From positions 1-16,758 of the forward strand of contig DASPKS010000249.1 of NCBI GenBank assembly GCA_035628035.1: DNA of 16,758 nt, read 5' to 3'. Source of the stretch: DASPKS01 sp035628035 (GTDB lineage: Bacteria > Bacteroidota > Rhodothermia > Rhodothermales > Rubricoccaceae). Positions 1 through 7,105 of this stretch are shown in pieces; the stretch's first letter is position 1; every line of letters starts with the position of its first letter. The notes beneath the pieces are model-generated. The model did not search any database, had not been told where the DNA came from, and worked only from the letters and a program-made list of their open reading frames with translations. The position numbers and the translations under genes were made by a program.

Positions 1-42
1 AGCCCGGCCGAAGCGCAGGAACGACGGCAGGAGGACCGCTAG
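1..42 (+). CDS. C-terminal tail of an upstream gene (partial, unidentified)
   Basis: Frame 1 is open from the window edge to a TAG at 40-42 and would encode the last 13 residues SPAEAQERRQEDR, a charged tail. The stop lies 5 nt before the ATG of the RluD-type gene, the tight spacing expected of an operon. Thirteen residues are too few to identify a family. lspA is a common partner upstream of RluD-type genes, but that is only a guess from general gene order. The alternative is that frame 1 is non-coding here, because frame 2 is also open. Confidence 0.3.
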   Translation, partial: SPAEAQERRQEDR

Positions 43-47
43 CCGCG

Positions 48-1154
48 ATGCCGGAGGCGCGTGAGGAAACCCTCGTCGAGATCGCCGTGCCGGCGGGGCA
101 GCAGCCGGGCGTCCGCCTCGACGTGTACCTCACCGAGAAGCTCCCGAACGCCACGCGGGCGAAGGTGCAGCGGGGCATCCGCGAGGGCCGCGTGGATGTG
201 AACGGTCGCCTCCAGACGAAGCCTTCGTACCCCGTCCAGCCGGGCGACGTGATCCTGTGCCGGATCCTCCGCCCGCGTCCCATCGAGGTCGTCCCCGAGC
301 CTATCACCCTCGACGTGGTCTACGAGGACGATCTCTTGCTCGTCGTCAACAAGCCGGCCGGGATGGTGGTGCACCCGGCCTACGGGCACCGCTCCGGCAC
401 CCTGGTCAACGCGCTCCTGCACCACGTCGGCGCCGGGCCGCTCACCGCCGAAGACCTCGAAGGCCTCGACGACGAGGAGGACGCGCTCGACGAGGACGCC
501 CCGCTCGGCCTCTCGACGGAGACCGCCGGCCCCCGCTTCGAGGGCGACCCGACTGTCCGCCCGGGCCTCGTCCACCGGCTCGACAAGGACACGACGGGGC
601 TGATGGTCGTCGCCAAGACCGACGCGGCGCACGCGCGGCTGGCCGAGCAGTTCGCGAACAGGAAAATCCGGCGGCGCTACCTCGCACTCGTCTGGGGCGT
701 GCCCGACCCGCCCGGCGGCCGGGTCGAGACGTGGCTGGGGCGCGACCCCCGCGACCGGAAGCGCGTGGCGGTGGTACCCGAGGGGCGCGGCAAGCACGCC
801 GTCACGCACTACGAGACCATCGAGCCGCAGCGGCACACGGCGCTCGTGGGGTTCCGCCTCGAGACGGGCCGTACGCACCAGATCCGCGCCCACGCGCAGC
901 ACCTCGGCCACCCCGTCTTCGGCGACCCCACGTATGGCGGCGACCGCATCCGGAAGGGGCCTGACACCGGCGCGCGGCGGGCGTTCTTCGCCCACCTCTT
1001 CGCCGCCCTCCCGCGCCAGGCCCTCCACGCCCACACCCTCGGCTTCCGCCACCCCACCACGGGGCAGGATCTCGACTTCGAGGCGCCGCTGCCGGCCGAT
1101 TTCCAGCACGTGCTCGACCGCCTCCGCGTCGTCGAGGGGGCTCGTTCGGGGTGA
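48..1154 (+). CDS. rluD: RluA/RluD-family 23S rRNA pseudouridine synthase
   Basis: The predicted enzyme isomerises uridine to pseudouridine in 23S rRNA (RluD acts on the helix 69 loop). An N-terminal S4 RNA-binding domain covers about residues 20-70 (GVRLDVYLTE onward, with the VNG turn at 51-53). The catalytic domain follows, with NKPAGMVVHP at 101-110, the active-site motif HRLDKDTTGL at 176-185 (catalytic Asp179), and GRTHQIRAHAQHLGHPVFGD at 274-293. At 368 residues it is longer than the usual 300-330. The excess is an acidic insert at about 131-168, rich in Asp and Glu, just before the catalytic motif. The ATG at 48 follows an AGGAGG (29-34) at a rather long 13-nt spacing and lies 5 nt after a possible upstream stop. 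The RluD subclass is inferred from the S4 domain and motif wording; the target uridines are not proven. Confidence 0.93.
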   Translation: MPEAREETLVEIAVPAGQQPGVRLDVYLTEKLPNATRAKVQRGIREGRVDVNGRLQTKPSYPVQPGDVILCRILRPRPIEVVPEPITLDVVYEDDLLLVVNKPAGMVVHPAYGHRSGTLVNALLHHVGAGPLTAEDLEGLDDEEDALDEDAPLGLSTETAGPRFEGDPTVRPGLVHRLDKDTTGLMVVAKTDAAHARLAEQFANRKIRRRYLALVWGVPDPPGGRVETWLGRDPRDRKRVAVVPEGRGKHAVTHYETIEPQRHTALVGFRLETGRTHQIRAHAQHLGHPVFGDPTYGGDRIRKGPDTGARRAFFAHLFAALPRQALHAHTLGFRHPTTGQDLDFEAPLPADFQHVLDRLRVVEGARSG

Positions 1155-1185
1155 GCGGCGGCCGAACCCGTCGGTGGGGCGGGGG

Positions 1186-1193
1186 TATATTCG
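1186..1193 (+). promoter_or_regulatory. Candidate -7 promoter element of the PTS-hisS-lgt operon
   Basis: TATATTCG matches the TAnnTTTG -7 element described for Bacteroidota sigma factors at most positions. It lies in the 61-nt gap after the pseudouridine synthase gene and 22 nt before the ATG at 1216. No clear TTG -33 element is found about 20 nt upstream. The leader between it and the ATG is pyrimidine-rich and has no Shine-Dalgarno sequence. Confidence 0.4.
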
Positions 1194-1215
1194 CGCCCGC
1201 CCCATTCGCCCTTCT

Positions 1216-1698
1216 ATGCTCCACGTCGGCTCCCCCTCCGTCTCTGACCTCCTCGGGCCCGGGCGGGTGTGCGTGGGGCTCCCGGGGAAGACGAAGGACG
1301 AGATCATCGAGGGGGTGGTGGCGCTGCTGAGAGGGGCCCCGGCCGTGCGTGACCTGGAGCAGCTCCGCGACGACGTTCGCCAGCGCGAGGAAGTGATGTC
1401 GACCGGGGTCGGGAAGGGGCTTGCCCTCCCGCATGCGCGGACGGCAGCCGTGACCGATACCGTGGCCGCCTTCGCGATCACGACCCACCCCGTCGACTAC
1501 GGCGCGCTCGACGGGGAGCCGGTCCGCCTCGTCTTCCTTGCGGCCGGGCCGGAAGAGGAGCGCGGCGCGCACGTCCGCCTGCTCAGCCGGATCTCGCGCC
1601 TGATGAGCGACGACGCCTTCCGCGCGCGCCTGCTGGCCGCCCGCAGCGAGGCCGAGATCCTCGCGGCCTTCCGCGCGGCCGAGGAGCACCTCGGGTGA
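1216..1698 (+). CDS. PTS EIIA-type (fructose/Ntr family) regulatory protein
   Basis: This 160-residue protein has the length and fold signature of the EIIA(Fru/Mtl/Ntr) domain. The signature motif GVGKGLALPHAR (65-76) contains the expected phospho-accepting His73. It is followed by the family-typical block on the domain core, 'PVRLVFLAAGP' (102-112), and by the HVRLLSRISRLM helix (119-130). Transport EIIA proteins sit beside EIIB/EIIC genes, but none is nearby. A regulatory EIIA-Ntr-like role, phosphorylated by HPr/NPr encoded elsewhere, is therefore more likely than sugar uptake; this is inference from context. The ATG at 1216 is chosen because it follows a candidate -7 element. Longer in-frame extensions would run back through the neighbouring gene. 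Its TGA overlaps the hisS ATG (TGATG), which suggests translational coupling. Confidence 0.85.
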   Translation: MLHVGSPSVSDLLGPGRVCVGLPGKTKDEIIEGVVALLRGAPAVRDLEQLRDDVRQREEVMSTGVGKGLALPHARTAAVTDTVAAFAITTHPVDYGALDGEPVRLVFLAAGPEEERGAHVRLLSRISRLMSDDAFRARLLAARSEAEILAAFRAAEEHLG

Positions 1699-2996
1699 TG
1701 TTCCAGACCGTCCGCGGCACCTTCGACGTCCTTCCCTTTTTTCAAGGGTCAATGGACGAGGTCATCCCGAGCAGTCATGCTTGGAACTACGCTGAGAACG
1801 TCGTACGAGGGGTGCTCGAACGATTCGGGTTTGAGGAGATTCGGACGCCGATCATCGAGCCGCTTGGCCTCGTTGCGCGGGGCGTCGGGCAGACGACCGA
1901 CATCGTCCAGAAGGAGATGTTCGTAGTAAAACGCGAGGACGAGGACTACGTGCTCCGTCCAGAGGTCACGGCCCCCGTGATGCGGGCGTACCTGGAGCAC
2001 GCCCTCCACCAGCGCGGCGGCACGCAGCGGCTGTACTACATCGGTCCTTGCTTCCGCGCCGAGCGCCCGCAGAAGGGGCGGTTCCGCCAGTTCCACCAGT
2101 TCGGGATCGAACTGCTCGGGAGCGGCGCGCCCGCATCGGATGCCGAGGCCATCGCGTGCCTCCGCGCCGTCTACGACGCCTTCGGGATCACCGACACGCG
2201 CCTCCGGCTGAACGCCCTCGGCAGTGGCGAGAGCCGCGAGCGGTACCGCGACGCCCTCCGCGCTTACTTCGCCCCACACCGGGAGACGCTCTCCGCGACG
2301 AGTCAGCAACGCCTCCATCAGAACCCCCTCCGCCTGCTCGACACGAAGGACGAGCGCGAGCGCGCCCTCCTCGCGGGCGCTCCCCGCCTCACCGACTTCC
2401 TCGGCGAGGAGGACCGCGCGCACTTCGATACCGTGCAGGCCCTCCTCACCGACCTCGGCATTCCGTTCGTCGTTGACCCGCTCCTCGTGCGCGGGATTGA
2501 CTACTACACCGGCGTCGTGTTCGAGCTCGAGTCCGACGAACTAGGCGCGCAGAGCGCGCTGGCTGCCGGCGGGCGGTACGATGGGCTAGCCGAGATGGTG
2601 GGAGGAAAAACCACCGTGCCGGCCGTAGGATGGGCAGCCGGATTCGAACGTCTCTTCCTTGCCGCAGAGGCTACGGTCTATCCGCCCCCGCCTCGCCTCG
2701 GCATATTCATCGTAGCGCTCGGCGACGACGCGCAGCGGTGGGCGTTCGCGGAGGCGCAACGCCTTCGGGCAGCTGGCCTAGCAGTCACCTTTGACCTCCA
2801 AGGGCGCTCGATGAAAGCACAGATGAAGGAGGCCGACCGGCAGAAGGCTCGCTTCGCCGTCATCGCGGGCAGCAACGAGCTGGCCTCCGGTGAGGTGCTC
2901 CTCCGCGACCTCGATACGTCGGAGCAGCAGGCCGTCTCGCTGGGCGGCCTCGCCGACGCCCTCCGCGCGCGCCTCCCCCTCGGTGTAGCCGGCTAG
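1698..2996 (+). CDS. hisS: Histidyl-tRNA synthetase
   Basis: This class II aminoacyl-tRNA synthetase charges tRNA-His in the cytoplasm. Visible landmarks in the 432 residues are the N-terminal VRGTFDVLP (5-13), RGVGQTTDIVQKEMF (61-75) near motif 1, and motif 2 FRAERPQKGRFRQFHQFGIE (119-138) with class II Arg120. The HisRS-specific LVRGIDYYTGVVFE (263-276) carries catalytic Arg265, followed by AAGGRYDGL (289-297) and motif 3 around GWAAGFERL (311-319). A C-terminal anticodon-binding domain (about 333-430) includes GRSMKAQMKEADRQKA. About 10 extra residues separate DVLP from the first long helix compared with E. coli HisRS. The ATG at 1698 shares a base with the preceding TGA. A GTG at 1695 is in frame but less likely. 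Stretches of this gene look less GC-rich than its neighbours. Confidence 0.97.
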   Translation: MFQTVRGTFDVLPFFQGSMDEVIPSSHAWNYAENVVRGVLERFGFEEIRTPIIEPLGLVARGVGQTTDIVQKEMFVVKREDEDYVLRPEVTAPVMRAYLEHALHQRGGTQRLYYIGPCFRAERPQKGRFRQFHQFGIELLGSGAPASDAEAIACLRAVYDAFGITDTRLRLNALGSGESRERYRDALRAYFAPHRETLSATSQQRLHQNPLRLLDTKDERERALLAGAPRLTDFLGEEDRAHFDTVQALLTDLGIPFVVDPLLVRGIDYYTGVVFELESDELGAQSALAAGGRYDGLAEMVGGKTTVPAVGWAAGFERLFLAAEATVYPPPPRLGIFIVALGDDAQRWAFAEAQRLRAAGLAVTFDLQGRSMKAQMKEADRQKARFAVIAGSNELASGEVLLRDLDTSEQQAVSLGGLADALRARLPLGVAG

Positions 2997-3001
2997 GTTC
3001 G

Positions 3002-3952
3002 ATGTACCCGCGCCTCAGCGACCTCTTCCGCGACCTCTTCGGGGTCAACCTCCCGCTGCCGATCTACTCGTTCGGCTTCATGGTGGCGCTCGGGCTCCTC
3101 GCGGCCGCGGCGGTCCTGCGGAAGGAGCTCGACCGGATGCACGCGGCGGGGCAGGTCGGGAGCGTCCGCGTAAAGGGGAAGGACGCGAAAGGCCGGGAGA
3201 AGGTCGAGCAGGCGCCCCCGTCGGCGCTCGTGTGGACGATGATGGGGATCGCCGCCGCCGTGGGCGTGCTCGGCTCGAAGCTCCTCCACATCCTCGACTA
3301 CTGGGGCGAGTTCGTCGAGAACCCCGGGGCGATGCTCCTCTCCGCGTCGGGGCTGTCGTTCTTCGGCGGGCTCATCTGCGCGAGCTTCGCCATCGCGTGG
3401 TACGTCCACAAGAAAGGGCTCTCGATCCCCCGCATGGCCGACGCCATCGCGCCGACGCTCCTGCTCGGCTACGGGATCGGCCGCATCGGCTGCTACCTCG
3501 CGGGCGACGGCGACTGGGGCGTGTGCTCCGATCCCGCCGACAAGCCGGGTTTCCTCCCTACGTTCCTCTGGACGGAGGACTTCCCGCGCAACATCCTCGG
3601 TGAGGACCTCGCCGCGCAGTGCCCCGGCGGCGGCGTCTACCCCGCGATGCTCTACGAGACGTTCATGGCACTCGCCCTCTTCGGCGTGCTCTGGGCCGTG
3701 CGGAAGCATCCCTTCAAGGCGGGGTGGTTGTTCTCGCTCTACCTCGTCTTCGCCGCCGTCGAGCGGTTCCTCATCGAGTTCATCCGCGTGAACCCCGACC
3801 GCGTCGGGACGCTCTCGCAGGCGCAGCTCATCGCCATCGGGCTGTTCGTGCTCGGCCTCATCGGGCTTGCCTTCTTCACGCGACGCGCGCAGCCGACGCC
3901 GCCGGCGCACGGGCCAACTGCCGCCCCAAACGGCGCCCCGGCCGCTGCCTGA
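3002..3952 (+). CDS. lgt: Prolipoprotein diacylglyceryl transferase
   Basis: Lgt is the inner-membrane enzyme that transfers diacylglycerol from phosphatidylglycerol to the lipobox cysteine of prolipoproteins, the first step of lipoprotein maturation. The 316-residue sequence has several hydrophobic segments and the family landmarks YSFGFMVALGLL near the N-terminus, SFFGGLICASF, the signature GYGIGRIGCYLAGDGDWG, and the C-terminal YPAMLYETFMALALFG and ERFLIEFIRVNPD. The Cys and the GDGDWG wording in the signature are the Bacteroidota-type variant. A charged loop after the first TM segment (about 40-75) and a Pro/Ala-rich C-terminal tail are extra to the compact E. coli enzyme. The ATG lies 5 nt after the hisS stop. 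Its TGA overlaps the next ATG (TGATG). Confidence 0.95.
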   Translation: MYPRLSDLFRDLFGVNLPLPIYSFGFMVALGLLAAAAVLRKELDRMHAAGQVGSVRVKGKDAKGREKVEQAPPSALVWTMMGIAAAVGVLGSKLLHILDYWGEFVENPGAMLLSASGLSFFGGLICASFAIAWYVHKKGLSIPRMADAIAPTLLLGYGIGRIGCYLAGDGDWGVCSDPADKPGFLPTFLWTEDFPRNILGEDLAAQCPGGGVYPAMLYETFMALALFGVLWAVRKHPFKAGWLFSLYLVFAAVERFLIEFIRVNPDRVGTLSQAQLIAIGLFVLGLIGLAFFTRRAQPTPPAHGPTAAPNGAPAAA

Positions 3953-5394
3953 TGGGCGCGCCGCGCTACCCCGACGCGCGGGCGCTCCTCGGCCGCGCCC
4001 TCGACGCGCTCGACCATCGGGAGGCGTCGTTCGGCCCCTTCGAGCGGCATCCGAGCCTGGGGGTAGAAGAAGAGCGTCTCGCCGAGGCGCTCGATGACTT
4101 CCTCTCGCGGCTCACCGCGCCGCCTGGCGACGACGGCGGGATGTACCCGTTCTTCCACCCGCGCTACGCCGGCCAGATGCTGAAGCCGCCGCACCCGGTC
4201 GCGTGGGCGGCCTACGCGGCGGCGATGCGGCTCAACCCGAACAACCACGCCCTCGACGGCGGCCCGCCAACGGGGCAGATGGAGAAGGAGGTCGTACGCG
4301 ACCTAGCTGCGATGTTCGGGCTGCCGGAGGAAGCGCTCGGCCACCTCACGGGCGGCGGCACGATGGCCAACCTCGAAGCGCTCTGGGCCGCCCGCGAGCT
4401 GCACCCCGGCAAGGCCGTCGCGTTCTCGACGGACGCCCACTACACGCACGGCCGGATGGCGCAGGTGCTCCGCATGGAGGCCGTGCCCGTCGCCGCCACG
4501 CCCGAGGGGTGGGTCGACCTCGACGCACTCGAAGCCGCCCTGCGAACCGACCGCATTGGTACCGTCGTGCTCACGGCCGCGACGACGGGGCTTGGCGCCG
4601 TTGATCCACTCACAGAAGCGATCCCGCTGGCCCGCCGCTACGGCGCCCGCGTCCACATCGACGCCGCCTACGGGGGCTTTTTTGTTTTGCTCGCCGACCT
4701 ACGGTTCGGCGAGCGCGTGCCGGCGGAGCTACCGGGATTTCAGGAATCGCTTGCGGGATTTCCGTCCGCGCACTTCCGCGCCATTGCCGAGGCGGATTCG
4801 GTGGTGGTGGACCCGCACAAGCACGGGCTCCAGCCCTACGGCTGCGGGTGCGTGCTCTTCCGCGACCCGTCCGTCGGCCGCTTCTACCGCCACGACTCAC
4901 CGTACACCTACTTCACCAGCGAGCAGCTGCACCTCGGCGAGATCAGCCTGGAGTGCTCCCGGCCCGGCGCCGCTGCCGCCGCGCTCTGGCTGACGCTCCG
5001 TTGCCTCCCACTCCGCGCCGACGATGGCCTCGGCCCCATCCTCGCCGCCAGCCTCCGGGCCGCCCGCGCCTTCGCCGACCGGATCGAGGCGTCCGACGCG
5101 CTCACCCTCTACGCGCGGCCCGAAACCGACATCGTCGCCTATTTCCCGAAGGCGCCGTCGCTCTCGGCCGTTGATGGGGCCAGCCAGCGCGTGTTCGACG
5201 CTGCGATGAGTGACCCCACCGATCCCCTCTACCTCAGCCTCTACCGGATGGACGCCGGCCGGCTCGCGGCGCGTCACCCCAGCCTTATGGTGGACCGGCC
5301 CCACGCGCGCGTCCTGCGCAGCGTGCTGATGAAGCCCGAGCACGAGGGGTCCGTGGGTGCGCTCGCCACACGCCTGGAGGAACTCGCGCGATGA
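3952..5394 (+). CDS. PLP-dependent group II amino acid decarboxylase family protein
   Basis: This 480-residue fold-type I PLP enzyme belongs to the group II decarboxylase family (glutamate/aromatic/diaminobutyrate type). The cofactor site is complete: GGGTMAN at 134-140 for phosphate binding, DAHYTH at 161-166 with His163 likely stacking on the pyridine ring, HIDAAYGG at 235-242 with Asp237 to the ring nitrogen, and VVVDPHKHG at 284-292 with Schiff-base Lys290. The substrate cannot be read from the sequence, so no gene symbol is given. Family members act on glutamate, aspartate, aromatic amino acids or diaminobutyrate, and some are not decarboxylases. The ATG at 3952 overlaps the lgt stop, and the TGA overlaps the rlmB start (ATGA), so it is embedded in the operon. 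An in-frame extension back to 3619 runs inside lgt and is rejected. Confidence 0.88.
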   Translation: MGAPRYPDARALLGRALDALDHREASFGPFERHPSLGVEEERLAEALDDFLSRLTAPPGDDGGMYPFFHPRYAGQMLKPPHPVAWAAYAAAMRLNPNNHALDGGPPTGQMEKEVVRDLAAMFGLPEEALGHLTGGGTMANLEALWAARELHPGKAVAFSTDAHYTHGRMAQVLRMEAVPVAATPEGWVDLDALEAALRTDRIGTVVLTAATTGLGAVDPLTEAIPLARRYGARVHIDAAYGGFFVLLADLRFGERVPAELPGFQESLAGFPSAHFRAIAEADSVVVDPHKHGLQPYGCGCVLFRDPSVGRFYRHDSPYTYFTSEQLHLGEISLECSRPGAAAAALWLTLRCLPLRADDGLGPILAASLRAARAFADRIEASDALTLYARPETDIVAYFPKAPSLSAVDGASQRVFDAAMSDPTDPLYLSLYRMDAGRLAARHPSLMVDRPHARVLRSVLMKPEHEGSVGALATRLEELAR

Positions 5395-6209
5395 GCAGCG
5401 GACGACGCCCGATAGCGCCAGAGGCTTCCGGCGTCCTCGTGGGGAGGAACCCGGTGCGCGAAGCGCTGGAGCGCGGCGACGGGCGCGTCGAGAAGGTGCT
5501 CCTCCAGCACGGCGCGCACGGGAGCGCCGTCGACGCCATCCGCCGCGCGGCGAAGGCGGCCGGGGTGCCCGTGCAGGTCGTCCCCGCGCAGAAGCTCGCC
5601 CGCGCTGCGCCCGATGCGAACCACCAGGGCGTCGTCGCCTTCGTCGCCCCCATCGCGTACGCCGACCTCGACGAGATGCTCTCGGCCATCGCGCCGGATC
5701 TCGATACCGTGCGCGCGACGAAGCCCGTCCTCCTCGCGCTCGACGAGATCGAGGACCCCCACAACTTCGGCGCGATGCTGCGGAGCGCCGTCGCCGCCGG
5801 GGCGGCCGGTGTGATCGTGCCGGAGCGGCGGATGGCCCCGCTCAGCGCGGCCGCCGTGAAAGCCAGCGCGGGCACGGCCCTCCGCGTCCCCCTCGCCCGC
5901 GTGGCGAACCTCGCCGACAGCCTGATGGCGATGAAGGAGCGCGGCTACTGGGTCGTCGGCCTAGACGGGGGAGAGGGGGGCGATGTGCCGCGCTCGACCG
6001 TGTGGGCCTATGACTGGGACCGCGCCGTCGTCCTCGTGGTGGGCAACGAGGGTCGCGGCCTCCGCCCCCGCGTTGCCGCCGCGTGCGACATCCTCGCGGC
6101 CATCCCGATGCGCGGCCCGGCCGAGAGCCTCAACGCCTCCGTCGCCGCCGGCATCGCGCTCTTTGCGGCGGTGAAAGACCGGGATACCCCCCCCCATAGG
6201 CGGCGCTGA
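5391..6209 (+). CDS. rlmB: SpoU-family (TrmH/RlmB-type) 2'-O-ribose RNA methyltransferase
   Basis: This is a SAM-dependent 2'-O-methyltransferase with the SPOUT trefoil-knot fold. The RlmB members methylate G2251 of 23S rRNA. A small N-terminal substrate-binding domain (about 14-85, starting GVLVGRNPVREALERG) precedes the three SpoU motifs: motif 1 DEIEDPHNFGAMLRSA (118-133, with Asn125 and Arg131), motif 2 VVGNEGRGL (216-224) and motif 3 IPMRGPAESLNASVAAGIAL (238-257). Length (272) is normal. The start overlaps the preceding stop as ATGA. The last codons include a run of nine C (6187-6195) encoding part of the TPPH tail, which is probably structurally unimportant. The RlmB assignment over TrmH-like paralogues rests on the N-terminal domain and the overall layout. 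Confidence 0.88.
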   Translation: MSSGRRPIAPEASGVLVGRNPVREALERGDGRVEKVLLQHGAHGSAVDAIRRAAKAAGVPVQVVPAQKLARAAPDANHQGVVAFVAPIAYADLDEMLSAIAPDLDTVRATKPVLLALDEIEDPHNFGAMLRSAVAAGAAGVIVPERRMAPLSAAAVKASAGTALRVPLARVANLADSLMAMKERGYWVVGLDGGEGGDVPRSTVWAYDWDRAVVLVVGNEGRGLRPRVAAACDILAAIPMRGPAESLNASVAAGIALFAAVKDRDTPPHRRR

Positions 6210-6221
6210 AAACGTCTCGCT

Positions 6222-6247
6222 GTTCGCTGCACCGTAGGGCAGCGAAC
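6222..6247 (+). terminator. Hairpin downstream of rlmB (possible operon 3' end)
   Basis: GTTCGCTGC (6222-6230) and GCAGCGAAC (6239-6247) form a perfect 9-bp stem with an 8-nt loop, 13 nt after the rlmB stop. No T tract follows on the + strand. It may therefore act as a transcript-end or 3'-protecting structure together with the stronger hairpin at 6260-6292, rather than as a classical intrinsic terminator. Confidence 0.4.
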
Positions 6248-6252
6248 GAAGC

Positions 6253-6292
6253 AAAAAAACGGCGCCGCGACCTTGCGCAGGTCGCGGCGCCG
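6253..6292 (-). terminator. Intrinsic terminator of the minus-strand envelope cassette
   Basis: CGGCGCCGCGACC (6260-6272) and GGTCGCGGCGCCG (6280-6292) form a perfect 13-bp GC-rich stem with a 7-nt loop. On the minus strand the stem is followed directly by seven T (A at 6253-6259 on +). This is a textbook intrinsic terminator for the minus-strand genes ending at 6361. The hairpin also lies 3' of the + strand rlmB operon and could serve convergent transcription, although the U tract fits only the minus strand. Confidence 0.85.
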
Positions 6293-6360
6293 CTCCCTCT
6301 GACCGGACGGGAGCCACCCCGTCCGTCTCTCACCCAATCCGCGGGTGCTCGGGCAAGCCG

Positions 6361-6603
6361 TCAGCCCCGCTTCCGGAGGCCGTAGACGATCTTGCGAATG
6401 GTGTCGAACTGGAGGTAGGGGTACCGGTCGCGCAGCTCCTCGATGGCCTCGAAGGCGGGGACGTTACGCCGGCGGAGGTCGCGGAACTGGTTCCGGATGT
6501 GGAAGTCGCGCACGCCCTTCTCGCTGAGCAGGTTGTGCTGCTCCAGGAGCGCGTAGACCTCCTCGCTGACCAGCCCGCTCAGGGGATTGCTTTCAGCGTG
6601 CAT
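6361..6603 (-). CDS. Small basic hypothetical protein, possible nucleic-acid binder
   Basis: This 80-residue protein is not matched to a family I can name with confidence. It is predicted mostly helical, with a basic middle (RDFHIRNQFRDLRRRN, 32-47). The C-terminal half, AIEELRDRYPYLQFDTIRKI, has the spacing of a helix-turn-helix (helix, turn at YPYLQF, recognition-like helix DTIRKIVYGLRKR). That suggests DNA or RNA binding, but this is inference only. It has a clear ATG at 6603 and is followed 69 nt downstream by a strong intrinsic terminator, which supports it as a real gene. It lies 73 nt after the OB-fold-like gene and may share its transcript. That gap can fold into a small bulged hairpin. 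Confidence 0.72.
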   Translation of the reverse strand: MHAESNPLSGLVSEEVYALLEQHNLLSEKGVRDFHIRNQFRDLRRRNVPAFEAIEELRDRYPYLQFDTIRKIVYGLRKRG

Positions 6604-6676
6604 CGGTAGAAATGGTGGGGCAAGGTGACGGGGTTCGGGCGAAAGCCCACGCGAACACTACGGCACGCCAAAACCC

Positions 6677-7105
6677 TCACCAAGCCCAGCGCCGCGAACG
6701 GTCGCGGCGGGGCGCCGAACGGACGGCCGCCGCCGTCGAGTCGTAATGCCAGCTTTCGGCCGCCACGAGGGGGAGCCCGCCGGCCCGGCGGAGGCGCCCC
6801 CGGACGAGGAGGTGGAGCCCGAGCAGGGAGGGGGGGGGCTCCGGCAGGCGGACGCGCACGAGGGCCGTGCCGTCGTCGAGGTACAGATGGCCGCGGTCGT
6901 CCTGGTCGGCGACGAACCCGGCGAGGGAGAGGCGCGCGCCGAGGAGGGAGTCCGGGAGGGCGTCGAGGGCGGCGGCCGGGAGGGCGCCGAGGTCGCGGGA
7001 CGGGGCGACGGCCTCCCGCAAGCGCGGGGCGAGGAGGAAAGCTGCGAGGCCCGCGAGGGCTGCAACGCCGATCACGAGAAGGGCGCGACGGGAGGGGAGC
7101 GTCAT
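6677..7105 (-). CDS. Membrane-anchored OB-fold-like hypothetical protein
   Basis: This is a 142-residue protein. Residues about 8-26 form one hydrophobic helix (LLVIGVAALAGLAAFLLAP), which looks like an uncleaved signal anchor. Residues about 55-118 alternate hydrophobic positions in the pattern of a five-strand OB-fold (GARLSLAGFVADQD, GHLYLDDGTALVRVRL, GLHLLVRGRL, LPLVAAESW). The 'LDDGTALVRV' strand pair resembles OB domains of the nucleic-acid or CcmE type. The C-terminus is basic (RRDRSRRWAW). Ligand and function are unknown. The ATG at 7105 overlaps the upstream gene's TGA (ATGA), which decides the start and rejects a 532-residue extension running antisense-like through two genes. A C9 run on the coding strand (6830-6838 on +) encodes Pro-Pro-Pro between strands. 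Confidence 0.75.
   Translation of the reverse strand: MTLPSRRALLVIGVAALAGLAAFLLAPRLREAVAPSRDLGALPAAALDALPDSLLGARLSLAGFVADQDDRGHLYLDDGTALVRVRLPEPPPSLLGLHLLVRGRLRRAGGLPLVAAESWHYDSTAAAVRSAPRRDRSRRWAW

Noticed and set aside
39..1481. 480-codon minus-strand frame opposite the pseudouridine synthase and PTS genes
   Set aside because: It is antisense to two well-recognised genes and has no domain signature.
1695..1697. GTG as the hisS start
   Set aside because: The ATG at 1698 directly follows, overlaps the preceding stop as TGATG, and gives the normal HisRS N-terminus.
1731..1745. Inverted repeat CCCTTTTTTCAAGGG as a terminator
   Set aside because: It is a 5-bp stem inside the hisS coding sequence near its start, with no U tract after it.
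4672..4692. T-rich patch GGGGGCTTTTTTGTTTTGC as a terminator or leader
   Set aside because: It lies within the decarboxylase coding sequence, has no preceding hairpin, and encodes the conserved GGFF region after HIDAAY.
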